Below the pieces are notes generated by a model. The model searched no databases, had not been told where the DNA came from, and saw nothing but the letters and a program-made list of their open reading frames with translations. From Clostridium hydrogenum (GTDB lineage: Bacteria > Bacillota > Clostridia > Clostridiales > Clostridiaceae), in assembly GCF_021432385.1 (NCBI RefSeq), contig NZ_JAEACT010000002.1:1445501-1509500 (forward strand): a DNA stretch of 64,000 nucleotides, written 5' to 3'. Shown here piece by piece: positions 17,804-26,354 of this stretch (position 1 is the first letter of the stretch; every line of letters starts with the position of its first letter). The position numbers and the translations under genes are program-made.

Positions 17804-17853
17804 GCTTATGTCTTAAATAAATGTTGATTTTTATACTTATTTAAGGCATAAGC
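17804..17853 (+). repeat. Family B hairpin repeat, copy 3
   Basis: Arms GCTTATGTCTTAAATAA and TTATTTAAGGCATAAGC. Compared with copies 1 and 2 the arms carry matching changes on both sides, so the hairpin is kept while the sequence drifted. It lies between the convergent XRE and ferritin-like genes and could serve both as terminator. Confidence 0.75.
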
Positions 17854-17882
17854 AAATTAAAAAATTATTGATTCTGCACTAA

Positions 17883-17965
17883 AGATAAACCACCTTGAAA
17901 TTTCCGCAAGCACACTAATATTTCCATTAATTTTATTTAATATCCTTCGATGCACTTACTTCGTG
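17883..17965. repeat. Mosaic of repeat remnants downstream of the ferritin-like gene
   Basis: 17883-17905 matches the left end of family C (AAAGATAAACCACCTTGAAA). 17903-17922 resembles the fragment found at 25847-25869. 17923-17965 matches the right arm of family D (TTAATTTTATTTAATATC then CACTTACTTCG). The ferritin-like gene ends inside this last piece. Confidence 0.6.
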
Positions 17966-18567
17966 TAGTAGCACGGATCACAGCAGTCTTCAAGAATTCT
18001 TTTAAATATATAAACATGAACTTCTTCATCAGAAATTATTTTCTCAATGACCTTTCTTACTTTCATATCGCCTATTTGACATAGTAAAGCCTTGTAATTT
18101 TTAATTGCGGCTTTTTCTCCAAGTATATCAGCTTTGATTTTTTGACATAGGTGATCATAGTTTTTACCGCATTCAGTATTTTTGCAGCAGTTTACATTGT
18201 CTATATATGCTAACTCGCCAGTATAAAACCAACTTTTATTACTATTAAAAAAGGCAGGCTTACATCCAAGCTTCGTTATGAGACCTGCTAAAGCGTCAAG
18301 ATGTTTCATTTCTACTATAGCTATACACATGAGTGCTTGAGAAACACGCTCGTTTTCAATGGTTTCATGATGATATATATATTGTGTTATAGCTTGAAGT
18401 TCGCTGTTTCCGCTGGAAGCATAAGCATCATATAATAAATTTGCATAGGAAGTATTTGGACGTTCAACCTCAATTGGAGGAAAAGGAATGCTAGATTCAC
18501 AACAAAGTGAATCAGAAGGGTGTTCGTTTACTGTTTTTTCATTTTTATTTTCATAACAGTTAATCAT
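17956..18567 (-). CDS. Ferritin-like di-iron domain protein
   Basis: 203 residues. A Cys-containing N-terminal region (about 1-40) is followed by a four-helix ferritin-like domain. Metal-ligand patterns are visible: ELQAITQYIYHHETIENE, VEMKH in helix 2, LGEKAAIKNY in helix 3 and DEEVH in helix 4, that is, Glu plus two ExxH motifs. An insert with CCKNTECGKNYDHLC separates helices 2 and 3, a possible extra metal site. Such proteins in clostridia include rubrerythrin relatives and manganese-catalase-like or spore-coat proteins; which one applies is not clear. AAAGGAGA precedes the ATG. The last codons (TAC ACG AAG TAA) come from a family D repeat remnant. Confidence 0.75.
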   Translation of the reverse strand: MINCYENKNEKTVNEHPSDSLCCESSIPFPPIEVERPNTSYANLLYDAYASSGNSELQAITQYIYHHETIENERVSQALMCIAIVEMKHLDALAGLITKLGCKPAFFNSNKSWFYTGELAYIDNVNCCKNTECGKNYDHLCQKIKADILGEKAAIKNYKALLCQIGDMKVRKVIEKIISDEEVHVYIFKRILEDCCDPCYYTK

Positions 18568-18584
18568 AATATAATCTCCTTTTA

Positions 18585-18641
18585 GAGATAAACCCTTTGA
18601 AATTTTACATGGTATACCTTTAGTTGTTGAAAAGGTTTATC
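18585..18641. repeat. Family C repeat, short version
   Basis: AGATAAACCCTTTGAAAT and TTGAAAAGGTTTATC form imperfect inverted ends, about 57 bp in total. It matches the ends of the 100 bp family C elements but lacks the middle. It lies 18 bases upstream of the ferritin-like gene start. Confidence 0.6.
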
Positions 18642-18667
18642 CATAATATTTTGAAAAAAGTAATTTA

Positions 18668-18823
18668 GGCATCTTAAAAAAATAATAAGTCCAAATTGAG
18701 AGATAGTTTTGTGCAATACAAGGAACTATAGCTCGTTAATACTTGTTGTCTTAGCGTGTTATAGTAACGAAGTATTACGCGAAAATAGCCGAAAGTTGGA
18801 CTTGTTATTTTCTTTAAGATGCC
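18668..18823. repeat. Long imperfect palindrome of about 155 bp
   Basis: The left arm GGCATCTTAAAAAAATAATA, continuing AGTCCAA, faces the right arm TTGGACTTG followed by TTATTTTCTTTAAGATGCC. A nested inverted repeat is AATACTT/AAGTATT. Its size and form resemble family D but I could not see the family D apex motif. It lies between the divergent ferritin-like and nitrilase-like genes; together with the family C copy it accounts for most of the gap 18568-18919. Confidence 0.7.
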
Positions 18824-18919
18824 TTATAGCACACTATAGTAGTATAATATTAAATTATGGAAGAGATGTTACCTAAAAATTTAAAATGTGGTAATATAAG
18901 AACTAAAGGGTGGGAGCAT

Positions 18920-19579
18920 ATGAGAATTTTAATAGGACAACCTATTCATGAAAAAGGATTAGTTCAACTTGAGAATGATATAAAAGTTAATAAAGGAATA
19001 GACATTATACTTTACCCAGAAGGCTATATTTCAAGTGAAAAGGTATTAGAGGACGCTTGTAAGATTGCAAAGGAAAGTAAAGTCATGATAATTACATCAT
19101 ATCGTAAGGACAATAAAGATATGGCTGTGATAATAAGTAATACTGGAGATAAAGTTTTAGAAAGACACAAAACTCTACCAGAGGAAGATGTGGAGTTAAA
19201 TACACCATTATGTATCAACTATAATGGTATAAATATTGGATATTTGCTATGTATGGAGATATTAAAAGGGATGCGAGATTTAAAAAATAAAGCAGTAGAT
19301 ATTAATTTTATTGCTCATCCAATTGGTGTAGGAATGTTTAGTGATGAACAGTTTGAACAGTGGGTAAATGAAGCCAAAAACATCGCTAAAACATATAATA
19401 CAATTATAATGGGCACAAGTCATGCAGACGGTTCATATAGAAACTGCGGAATATCTATCCCAATCTCCTATTGTATTAATAGTGATGGAGAACCAATATA
19501 CATATCAAAGTCTGATATTAGAACACGAATTGTAAATTTGGATACAAAGGAATTTGAGGTAAAAAAAGAAAATTGTTAA
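18920..19579 (+). CDS. Carbon-nitrogen hydrolase (nitrilase superfamily)
   Basis: 219 residues. The Glu-Lys-Cys triad is visible as Glu34 (LYPEGYISS), Lys84 (RHKTLPEED) and Cys111 (GYLLCMEILKG). The family hydrolyses non-peptide C-N bonds of amides, ureas or nitriles. The protein is shorter than the usual 260-300 residues and poorly matches the best-known subfamilies, so the substrate is unknown. ATG at 18920 is chosen for the GGGTGGGAG upstream; an in-frame ATG at 18857 has no site. It stands alone. Confidence 0.8.
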   Translation: MRILIGQPIHEKGLVQLENDIKVNKGIDIILYPEGYISSEKVLEDACKIAKESKVMIITSYRKDNKDMAVIISNTGDKVLERHKTLPEEDVELNTPLCINYNGINIGYLLCMEILKGMRDLKNKAVDINFIAHPIGVGMFSDEQFEQWVNEAKNIAKTYNTIIMGTSHADGSYRNCGISIPISYCINSDGEPIYISKSDIRTRIVNLDTKEFEVKKENC

Positions 19580-19620
19580 GCCACAATTTTCTTTGCCCCT
19601 GATGATGCGGATATTGCTAT

Positions 19621-19645
19621 TACCCCAAATTCCGTAGGCACGGAG
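19621..19645. repeat. Short shared fragment with AAATTCCGTAGGCAC
   Basis: The fragment CCCCAAATTCCGTAGGCAC recurs at 25847-25869 (ACCAAAATTCCGTAGGCAC) and in shortened form at 52273-52291 and 17903-17922. It always lies close to family D palindromes, so it is probably part of an older, decayed version of that element. Confidence 0.55.
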
Positions 19646-19682
19646 GAATTTTTTCCTTAATGTTAATTGTAAGATTAAAGTG

Positions 19683-19853
19683 ATAGTGTCCTTAGACGAT
19701 TTAAATAAATTACTATAAATCTTATGGTGGAATCCTTAAAATTCTTAGAAATTTCAATTTGTTTGAGCGACCAGCGAGTTATTGAAATTTCTTAGAATTT
19801 TAAGGATTTTGCCATTAGATTTATTAATTTATTTAATGTCTAAGGACACTATT
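19683..19853. repeat. Family D palindrome (171 bp) ending inside cvfB
   Basis: The outer arms ATAGTGTCCTTAGAC and GTCTAAGGACACTAT are perfect complements. Inner arms AATCCTTAAAATTCTTAG and CTTAGAATTTTAAGGATT also pair. The apex is TTTGTTTGAGCG then ACCA then GCGAGTTATTG, the motif shared with the other family D elements. The right arm supplies the stop codon of cvfB (19849-19851), so the element doubles as terminator for that gene. Confidence 0.85.
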
Positions 19854-20694
19854 GCTTTAATCTAGTTCCTGTTTCATCTTGAATAATTAAGCCTTTTTTC
19901 ATTAATCCACCAAGTGCATTTTTAAAATAATTTTTACTTTCATGAAAAACTCTTTTTATATCTTCTGGTGAACTTTTATCATTAAACTCCATAAAACCGT
20001 TGTGAGACTTTAAATATTCATAAATTGTATCTTCTAGAGCAAGTCTTTCATTTTTAGGAGACTTTCTTGGAGTTAAAGAAAGTTTGCCATCTTCAAATAC
20101 TTTTTTTACTCTAAGATCATTAAGTTCTTCACCTGGAGAGATTCTATTAAAATATTCATTTTTTAAGATTACACCAATATACTTGTTATTCACTGCAACC
20201 TTTACACTGCCATTAGTTTGAAAACCATATGCAGTTCCACTTACCTCCATGTTTATGAAACTTTCATCTGCAGGTTCAAGATATTCTTCAATATCAGTAG
20301 TTGCTGCAAGTCTACCAGTTTTATCGACATAAACATAAAATAAATAAGATTTGCCAGGTTCAAGAAGATATTGCTGTTCTTTCATAGGCACAAAAAGATC
20401 TCTTTCCAAACCAAAATCTACAAAAGCACCTATTTTTGTATTTGAAATAACTTTTAAATATGCAAGATCAGAAACTTTTGCATAAGGTTTTCTTAAAGTG
20501 GCAATAGGTCTATCTTTTGAATCTCTGTAAACAAATACATTTAAAACATCACCTATAGATACTTCTTTTTCATCAAATTCCTTTAGCGGTATAAGAACAT
20601 CATCACTAGTCTTGCCAGTTTCAGCATCTAAATAAAAGCCAAAATCACATTTCCTTACGATTTTTAGCTCGTTATATTCTCCGATTTTTATCAA
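19849..20694 (-). CDS. cvfB: S1-domain RNA-binding protein, CvfB family
   Basis: 281 residues. Three S1-like RNA-binding domains span about residues 1-210 (VRKCDFGFYLDA, SNTKIGAFVDFGLERDLFVP and the YGFQTNGSVKVAV region), followed by a winged helix (about 220-281, LEDTIYEYLKSHNGFMEFND), the CvfB arrangement. In Staphylococcus CvfB affects virulence gene expression through RNA binding. The start is a TTG at 20694 behind a strong AAGGAGG 8 bases upstream; no ATG competes. The final codon and stop lie in a family D palindrome. Confidence 0.87.
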   Translation of the reverse strand: MIKIGEYNELKIVRKCDFGFYLDAETGKTSDDVLIPLKEFDEKEVSIGDVLNVFVYRDSKDRPIATLRKPYAKVSDLAYLKVISNTKIGAFVDFGLERDLFVPMKEQQYLLEPGKSYLFYVYVDKTGRLAATTDIEEYLEPADESFINMEVSGTAYGFQTNGSVKVAVNNKYIGVILKNEYFNRISPGEELNDLRVKKVFEDGKLSLTPRKSPKNERLALEDTIYEYLKSHNGFMEFNDKSSPEDIKRVFHESKNYFKNALGGLMKKGLIIQDETGTRLKQ

Positions 20695-20803
20695 TTTTTT
20701 ATCCTCCTTGAGTAAGTGAAAAATTTTGTTTCACTTAAAGTTACACGAATATTATACCACATTTGAGATAATCAACAATAAATAAAAAATACGAACCTTT
20801 TTT

Positions 20804-21001
20804 CAGAGTACAGATGACAGAGTACAGAGTACAGTTAATGATGATTTTCTTCCGCTTTGCTACAGAAAATCTAAAACCTATTTTTTGATTGCTTACGCAA
20901 TCGTGGCATTAATGGTGCTCAGCGAAGCTGACAACATTTAAGTTTAAGATTTACCTGACGTAAGGAGAGGTAAATCAACCTTCACTGTACTCTGTACTCT
21001 G
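20804..21001. repeat. Family A structured repeat, copy 4 (core)
   Basis: About 200 bp between the cvfB start region and the hydF stop. Left arm CAGAGTACAGATGACAGAG, right arm CACTGTACTCTGTACTCTG. The core keeps GATTTTCT/AGAAAATC, ATTGC/GCAAT, CTCAGC/GCTGA and GATTTACC/GGTAAATC. The right end stops two bases from the hydF stop codon, so it would be the first structure downstream of hydF. It accounts for most of the gap 20695-21003. Confidence 0.85.
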
Positions 21002-21003
21002 AT

Positions 21004-22245
21004 TTAATGCTTCGCGGTATTAAATATACGGTTTGCCATAGGAAACGGCTTTAGTGCTCTTGGTAAAATTCCTTGAACGTAAGCAATTAGAACACCATAA
21101 TTAACTATTGGTACATTTTGTTTAACTGCCTCATCAATTCTGTAAAGCATAGCTTTTCTATTTAGCATACATCCTGCGCAGTGGACTATAAGTGCATAAT
21201 CAGTTATATTGTCAGGAAATGAAAAGCCGCTTGCAAAGTCAAATTCAAGCTGTTTTCCTGTTTTTTGCCTGAGCCATCTTGGAATTTTTACTTTTCCAAT
21301 ATCATCAGACTGACGATGATGGGTGCAAGCCTCTGCAATAAGAATTTTGTCGCCATCCTTTAGGTTTTCAATTGCTTTTGCACCTCGCACAAGCTCTGTT
21401 AAATTGCCTTTATACCTTGCCATTAAAATTGAAAAGGAAGTCATCAAAATATCCTTTGGAGTATCTGCTGCAACCTTTAAAAAAACTTGAGAATCTGTTA
21501 TAACAAGTTTTGGTTTTTTGCCAAGATCATTTAAAGTTTCTCTAAGTTCAAATTCCTTTGTTACAACTGCCATGGCATCACTTTCAAGTACATCTCTTAT
21601 GGTTTGCTGTTGTGGAAGTATTAATCTACCCTTAGGGGCCGCCTTGTCTATAGGTGTTACAAGGACTACAAAATCTCCTGGAGAAATTAAATCTCCAACA
21701 ATTTTAAATTTATCTTCATTTTCTGGAACTGAATTTATTATTTCAGCCTTTAGCTCTGATATTCCAGTATTGGTAGCTGCGGAAACAGGTATAAATGAAA
21801 TTCCAAGTTCCTTTTTATATTTTTCAATGTTTAATTTTTGAACATCGATTTTATCTATCTTGTTGATGATGCCTATTATTGGTATGTTTTTTCCCTTTAT
21901 TTCAGAGCAAATTTCTTTATCATAAGGAGTTAAACCTGTTTCTGCGTTAACTACAAGTAAAGCTATATTGGTTTTATTTAAAACTTCAATTGTTTTCTTT
22001 TTTCTAAGTTCACCTAAAGTAGTTTCGTCATCAAGTCCAGCGGTATCTATTATCATGACTGGGCCTAAAGGCAAAAGTTCCATAGCTTTGTAAACTGGAT
22101 CTGTTGTAGTTCCCTTAATTTCAGATACAAGTGCTATGTTTTGACCTGTTAAAGCATTTATAATACTTGATTTACCAACATTTGTTTTTCCAAACAAGGC
22201 AATGTGTATTCTTTCACCCTGTGGAGTAGAATTAAGTGTGCTCAT
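21004..22245 (-). CDS. hydF: [FeFe]-hydrogenase maturation GTPase HydF
   Basis: 413-residue scaffold GTPase on which the di-iron precursor of the H-cluster is assembled before transfer to the hydrogenase. The GTPase domain (about 10-180) has the P-loop GKTNVGKSS, DTAGLDDE and NKID. The iron-sulfur site is CTHH near 300 and HCAGC about 50 residues later, the HydF pattern. AGGTGAT precedes the ATG. It lies 16 bases after the aspartase-like gene on the same strand, so the two form an operon. Confidence 0.93.
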   Translation of the reverse strand: MSTLNSTPQGERIHIALFGKTNVGKSSIINALTGQNIALVSEIKGTTTDPVYKAMELLPLGPVMIIDTAGLDDETTLGELRKKKTIEVLNKTNIALLVVNAETGLTPYDKEICSEIKGKNIPIIGIINKIDKIDVQKLNIEKYKKELGISFIPVSAATNTGISELKAEIINSVPENEDKFKIVGDLISPGDFVVLVTPIDKAAPKGRLILPQQQTIRDVLESDAMAVVTKEFELRETLNDLGKKPKLVITDSQVFLKVAADTPKDILMTSFSILMARYKGNLTELVRGAKAIENLKDGDKILIAEACTHHRQSDDIGKVKIPRWLRQKTGKQLEFDFASGFSFPDNITDYALIVHCAGCMLNRKAMLYRIDEAVKQNVPIVNYGVLIAYVQGILPRALKPFPMANRIFNTAKH

Positions 22246-22261
22246 AAAATCACCTCATAAG

Positions 22262-23665
22262 TTATTTTCCAGGCATGCCTGGCTTTGTTATTTCATAGGG
22301 ATTAAGTATTTTTTCAATTTCAATTTCATTTAAAATATTTTCTTTAAGTAAAATTTCTTTTATCGTCTTATTTTCTAAAATAGCTTTTTTAGCAATCTTT
22401 GAAGCTGCATCATAGCCAATATGGTGAATTAAAGCTGTAACTACAGCAGTAGAGTTATATAAGTTTTCCTTGCATTTAGCTTCGTTAATTTTAAGTAATT
22501 TAATGCACTTATCATTAAAAATATTAACTGAATTTGTTAAAAGCTCTAGTGATTCAAGAATTCCTTCAGCTATAAGTGGGGAAAATGCATTTAGTTGAAG
22601 CTGTCCATAGGAAGCAGCAAGCGTAATTGCAGTATCATTTGCTATAACCTTCATTGAAACCTGAGCCATCATTTCACAGATTACAGGGTTGACTTTACCA
22701 GGCATAATTGAAGAACCAGCTTGAACCTCAGGAATTATATATTCTGAAAAGCCTCCTTTAGGTCCACTTCCAAGAAGCCTAATATCATTAGATATTTTAA
22801 TTAAGTTTACTGCGGCAGCCTTTAAAAGACCAGAAACCTCAACAAAAACATCCATATTTTGAGTAACATCTATTAAATAATCACTTCTTGCAATTCCAAG
22901 CCCTGTTAAATCTTGAAGTATGTCTGTTACTTCAAATATGTAAGCTTCAGATGCATTTAAGCCAGTTCCAATTGCCGTGCCGCCTATATTTATTTCTCGA
23001 AGTCTTTCATGGGCTTTATAAATTCGCCAGCGGTCTCTTGCAATTGCCTTGGCATAAGCACCAAACTGCTGACCTGCCATAATTGGAAGAGCATCCATAA
23101 GTTCGGTTCTTCCAAGCATAATTTTATCTGCAAATTCACTTTCCTTTATTTGCAAAGCTTCTTGCAGGGAAGAAAGGGCATCAGTTAGTGGGCTTAAAAG
23201 CTTTATAGCTGCAATTCTAAGACCAGTTGGGTAAACATCATTAGTTGATTGAGACATATTAACATCATCAATAGGATGCACAATTGAATAATCTCCTTTT
23301 GTACCACCTAAAAGCTCAATAGCTCTATTTGCAATCACTTCATTTATATTCATGTTTGTTGATGTACCAGCACCGCCTTGAAGAAAATTTGTTATAAATT
23401 GATTATCAAATTTGTGATCTAGTATTTCATCACAAGCTTTAATTATAGCGTCTGCTTTTTCTGGTTTCATTTCTTTAATATTTTTGTGTGCTAGAGCGGC
23501 AGCTTTTTTTATTGTAACAATAGCATAAATTAAATTTAAATTTACCGTAGTACTGTTTATGTTAAAATTTAAGGCTGCACGTTTAGCATTTATACCAAAG
23601 TACGCAGCTTTAGGAATTTCAATTTCACCAAGTAAATCTTTTTCTGATCTAAAATCAAAAGCCAA
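22262..23665 (-). CDS. Aspartate ammonia-lyase family protein upstream of hydF
   Basis: 467-residue member of the fumarase/aspartase superfamily. The signature GSSIMPGKVNP is present, as are the active-site stretches GGAGTSTNMNINEV and MSQSTNDVYPT. Aspartase (L-aspartate to fumarate and ammonia) fits better than fumarase by overall feel, but this is not decisive. I chose a TTG at 23665: AGAGGAAG lies 7 bases upstream, whereas the ATG at 23683 has no ribosome site. Ammonia-lyase genes next to hydF recur in clostridial hyd loci, and the bridging amine of the H-cluster needs a nitrogen source, so a maturation-linked role is possible but unproven. Confidence 0.83.
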   Translation of the reverse strand: MAFDFRSEKDLLGEIEIPKAAYFGINAKRAALNFNINSTTVNLNLIYAIVTIKKAAALAHKNIKEMKPEKADAIIKACDEILDHKFDNQFITNFLQGGAGTSTNMNINEVIANRAIELLGGTKGDYSIVHPIDDVNMSQSTNDVYPTGLRIAAIKLLSPLTDALSSLQEALQIKESEFADKIMLGRTELMDALPIMAGQQFGAYAKAIARDRWRIYKAHERLREINIGGTAIGTGLNASEAYIFEVTDILQDLTGLGIARSDYLIDVTQNMDVFVEVSGLLKAAAVNLIKISNDIRLLGSGPKGGFSEYIIPEVQAGSSIMPGKVNPVICEMMAQVSMKVIANDTAITLAASYGQLQLNAFSPLIAEGILESLELLTNSVNIFNDKCIKLLKINEAKCKENLYNSTAVVTALIHHIGYDAASKIAKKAILENKTIKEILLKENILNEIEIEKILNPYEITKPGMPGK

Positions 23666-23809
23666 AATAAAACTTCCTCTCATAATTATGTATACAGTGA
23701 TATTGTAACAAAATTAGAGAAAGGGAACAACTAGATATAAAATTTTAAATGATACTTCAATTAATTATAGTGAAATATCTCATGTTTTTATTATCCATGT
23801 AAAACAATA

Positions 23810-23837
23810 TTGAAAAAAAACTAAGGTGAGGTATAAT
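23810..23837 (+). promoter_or_regulatory. SigA-type promoter for the glycosyltransferase gene
   Basis: TTGAAA (23810-23815), a 16-base spacer and a perfect TATAAT (23832-23837), about 50 bases before the ATG at 23888. Confidence 0.65.
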
Positions 23838-23887
23838 TTAAGTAATAATATAAAAAGTGGAAAAAATACAAAAGGGGGGCATGGGGG

Positions 23888-24583
23888 ATGCTATCTGTTG
23901 TTATTCCTATATATAATGAAAAAAACAATATTATTGAACTTGTAAAAAGGATAGAAAGAAACTTAAATGATGTTGAATATGAAATAATATTTGTAGACGA
24001 TAGTATAGATGAAACAACTAATATTATTTTGGAACTTGCAAATAAAGATAGGAGAGTTAAGTTAAAGCATAGAGAAAATAAAAGAGGATTATCCTCAGCT
24101 GTAATTGATGGATTTTATATTGCGTCTGGAGACATAATAGCTGTTATGGATGGGGATTTGCAGCATCCACCTGAAATACTTAAACAAATGTTAGAGGAAA
24201 TTTATAGGGGAGCTGACATTGTCATCCCAAGTAGATTTGTTAATGGTGGTAGTGATGGTGGACTTAATTTATTTAGGAAATTTGTATCAGCTTCAGCTAG
24301 ATATATGGGTAAAATTTTATTTAAGAAGCTAAGAAGAGTTTCAGATCCAACTAGTGGTATATTTATGATAAAAAAGTCTATACTAAGTGGGGCTAAATTA
24401 AAACCTATAGGTTGGAAAATACTTATGGAAATACTGGTTTTGTGTAACTATAATAAATTAATAGAGGTTCCGTATACATTCGATACTAGAAATTCGGGAA
24501 AGTCAAAAATGTCTGCTACTGTTCAAATTCAGTATATTGGGCAATTAATGAGTTTGTTTGTTAGAAGTAAAATTAAAGCATAA
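23888..24583 (+). CDS. Family 2 glycosyltransferase, polyprenyl-phosphate mannosyltransferase-like
   Basis: 231-residue GT2 enzyme with the GT-A fold. N-terminal VVIPIYNEKNNI, then IIFVDDSIDETT and the DxD-type VMDGDLQHPPEI (about residues 85-97) match DPM1-like synthases that load a sugar onto a polyprenyl phosphate. It lacks the C-terminal membrane helices of the longer DPMS/ArnC/GtrB types, so it is the compact form. A GGGGGG site lies 8 bases before the ATG. Probably monocistronic. A product lipid-sugar could serve the polytopic membrane protein at 29529-31100, but they are not adjacent. Confidence 0.85.
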   Translation: MLSVVIPIYNEKNNIIELVKRIERNLNDVEYEIIFVDDSIDETTNIILELANKDRRVKLKHRENKRGLSSAVIDGFYIASGDIIAVMDGDLQHPPEILKQMLEEIYRGADIVIPSRFVNGGSDGGLNLFRKFVSASARYMGKILFKKLRRVSDPTSGIFMIKKSILSGAKLKPIGWKILMEILVLCNYNKLIEVPYTFDTRNSGKSKMSATVQIQYIGQLMSLFVRSKIKA

Positions 24584-24663
24584 ATATTCATTATGTTGCA
24601 TTTTTAAACATTCTGTGGTAATATAAATAATCATTAAGAATTATTTAAGTAGAGGGTGGCAAA

Positions 24664-25464
24664 ATGTTTAAGAAAATTTTTAGTTTAGTTTTAGTTTTAT
24701 GTATATCAGTGCTTATTTTTTCAGGTTGCACGCAAAATAATTCCAGTAGTTCAGAGGATTCATTAGATAAAGTAAAAAAGTCAGGTACTCTTCTTGTTGG
24801 AATGCATGATGATTATCCGCCAATGGAATTTAGAGATGAAAAAGATAATACAGTTGGATTTGAAGTTGATCTTGCAAATGAAATAGGTAAAAAACTTGGA
24901 GTTAAGGTTAAGCTTGTTTCAAATGCATGGGATGGAATTTTTTTAGCACTTAATGCGAAAAAATTTGATGTTATAATGTCAACAGTTAGTATTACAGATG
25001 AAAGAAAGAATACAATGCTATTTTCAGATCCAATAGTATATGGTGGAAATGCGGTTTATGTAAAAGAAGGCAATAATGAACTTAAAAGTGAAAAAGATTT
25101 TCCAGGAAAAATTATTGGTTGTGAAGCTGGAAGTACTGGACAGAATGTTTTAAGTAAGATTTCTGGAATTAAGGATATAAAAAAATACAATTCTACACCA
25201 GATGCTTTTTTAGATCTTAAAAGTGGTAGAATATCAGCAGTTGTTACAGATCCAATGGTAGGAGATTATTATAGTCAAAAAGAAAAAGGTGTGTATAAAA
25301 AATTAAAAACAACTTTAACCAAGGAGCCAATTGGAGCTGCCTTTAGGAAAAAAGATAAATCACTTAGAGATGGATTTCAAAAAGCATTTAATGAGTTAAA
25401 AAAGGATGGCACATTAGCTAAACTATCAAAGAAATGGTTTGGCTACGACATATACAGCAGTTAA
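24664..25464 (+). CDS. Amino-acid-type ABC transporter substrate-binding lipoprotein (orphan)
   Basis: 266 residues. The signal peptide ends in lipobox FSGC, so Cys22 should be lipidated and the protein tethered outside the membrane. The rest is a family 3 solute-binding domain: DKVKKSGTLLVGMHDDYPPM, VGFEVDLANEIGKKLGVKV and the GCEAGSTGQNV and EPIGAAFRKKD blocks. The likely ligand is a polar amino acid. No permease or ATPase gene is adjacent, so it must share a transporter encoded elsewhere. GAGGGTGG precedes the ATG. A family D palindrome follows immediately and may terminate it. Confidence 0.9.
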   Translation: MFKKIFSLVLVLCISVLIFSGCTQNNSSSSEDSLDKVKKSGTLLVGMHDDYPPMEFRDEKDNTVGFEVDLANEIGKKLGVKVKLVSNAWDGIFLALNAKKFDVIMSTVSITDERKNTMLFSDPIVYGGNAVYVKEGNNELKSEKDFPGKIIGCEAGSTGQNVLSKISGIKDIKKYNSTPDAFLDLKSGRISAVVTDPMVGDYYSQKEKGVYKKLKTTLTKEPIGAAFRKKDKSLRDGFQKAFNELKKDGTLAKLSKKWFGYDIYSS

Positions 25465-25465
25465 A

Positions 25466-25780
25466 TATTGTGAAGCAAAGTGTAGTGCAAAATCAAATAA
25501 CCTTTGACAGGTATAGAAAAATGATGTTAGTGAATGGCATTTCAAAATCTTAAATAAAATTAATAAAACTAAGCGGCAAATTTTTTTAAGCTTAAGAGCT
25601 TTCGATAACTCGCAAAGATTAGCTCAAACAATCTAAAGTTCTAAAGCTTCAAAAAATTTTCCCCTAAGTTTTATACAATTTTATTTAAAAATTTTTTCAA
25701 CGCTATTCCCTAACATCATTTTTTTTCTACACCTGTCAAAGGTTATTTGATTAATCCAACTACATCTTTGTTTCACAATA
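25466..25780. repeat. Family D palindrome, long copy 1 (315 bp)
   Basis: Very long hairpin. Outer arms ATTGTGAAGCAAAGTGTAGT and ACTACATCTTTGTTTCACAAT; next pair AATCAAATAACCTTTGACAG and CTGTCAAAGGTTATTTGATT; then AAAAATGATGTTAG and CTAACATCATTTTT; then AATAAAATTAATAAAACT facing a degenerate copy. The apex, read on the minus strand, is GATTGTTTGAGC ... GCGAGTTATCG. Nearly identical to 45484-45797. It begins two bases after the stop codon of the binding-protein gene. Confidence 0.88.
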
Positions 25781-25988
25781 TATAATTGTTTTCTAACCCA
25801 AAACAGTAATTATAACAATTTAAAAACTACTTTCTTGCACTACACCAAAATTCCGTAGGCACACTAATACTTTTGATTAATTTATGTCTTTGAAATGGAG
25901 CACTATAAATTAATAATATAGGTTCAAGAATCTTAATGGGCTTAAGCCCAAGCCTCTGGTATGTGTTCTTACCTTAAACCACTGTAAA
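25781..25988. other. AT-rich intergenic stretch with repeat debris
   Basis: Between two family D palindromes. Only the fragment at 25847-25869 (ACCAAAATTCCGTAGGCAC, shared with 19621) and a small inverted repeat around TGGGCTTAAGCCCA (25937-25950) stand out. No gene is supported. Confidence 0.5.
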
Positions 25989-26179
25989 TGCGAAGTAAGT
26001 GTAGTTCAGGGTAGTTTAAATAAAATTTTAATAAAAATTAGAGGGAAATATTTAAAAGACTTAGATGTTCCAATTGTTTGAGCGCTTTTTGCGAGTTATT
26101 GGAACATGTTAGGCTTTTAAATATTTCCCTCTTAGTTTTATTAATTTTATTTAATATCATGGACTACACTTACTTCGCA
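25989..26179. repeat. Family D palindrome with a different stem (191 bp)
   Basis: Outer arms TGCGAAGTAAGTGTAGT and ACTACACTTACTTCGCA are perfect complements. Inner arms AGAGGGAAATATTTAAAAG and CTTTTAAATATTTCCCTCT also pair perfectly. The apex CAATTGTTTGAGCGC ... GCGAGTTATTG matches the copy at 19683. An open frame at 26078-26308 lies across it and is not a gene. Confidence 0.87.
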
Positions 26180-26229
26180 ATAATTTTAAAGTATGATACA
26201 ATTAGTTTTAGGCACAATATATTATATAT

Positions 26230-26330
26230 AGATATACCAGTTCAACTATTAAAATTCATGTGCACCATAATGCCCAGAAGACGGCATTTGGGTACAAATA
26301 AATTTTAAGCTTTACAGTGGTATATCTTTA
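26230..26330. repeat. Family C repeat, copy upstream of the M16C protease gene
   Basis: About 100 bp inverted-repeat element: AGATATACCAGTTCAACTAT at the left, TTTTAAGCTTTACAGTGG then TATATCTTT at the right, with CACCATAATGCC ... GGCATTTGGGT in the middle. It lies 25 bases before the ATG, so it forms most of the leader. Confidence 0.8.
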
Positions 26331-26354
26331 ATAAGAAAAGTTGGAGGAGACTTA

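Noticed and set aside
26078..26308. Open frame of 76 codons over the palindrome at 25989 and a family C copy
   Set aside because: The sequence is explained by two inverted-repeat elements; there is no ribosome site and no protein-like composition.
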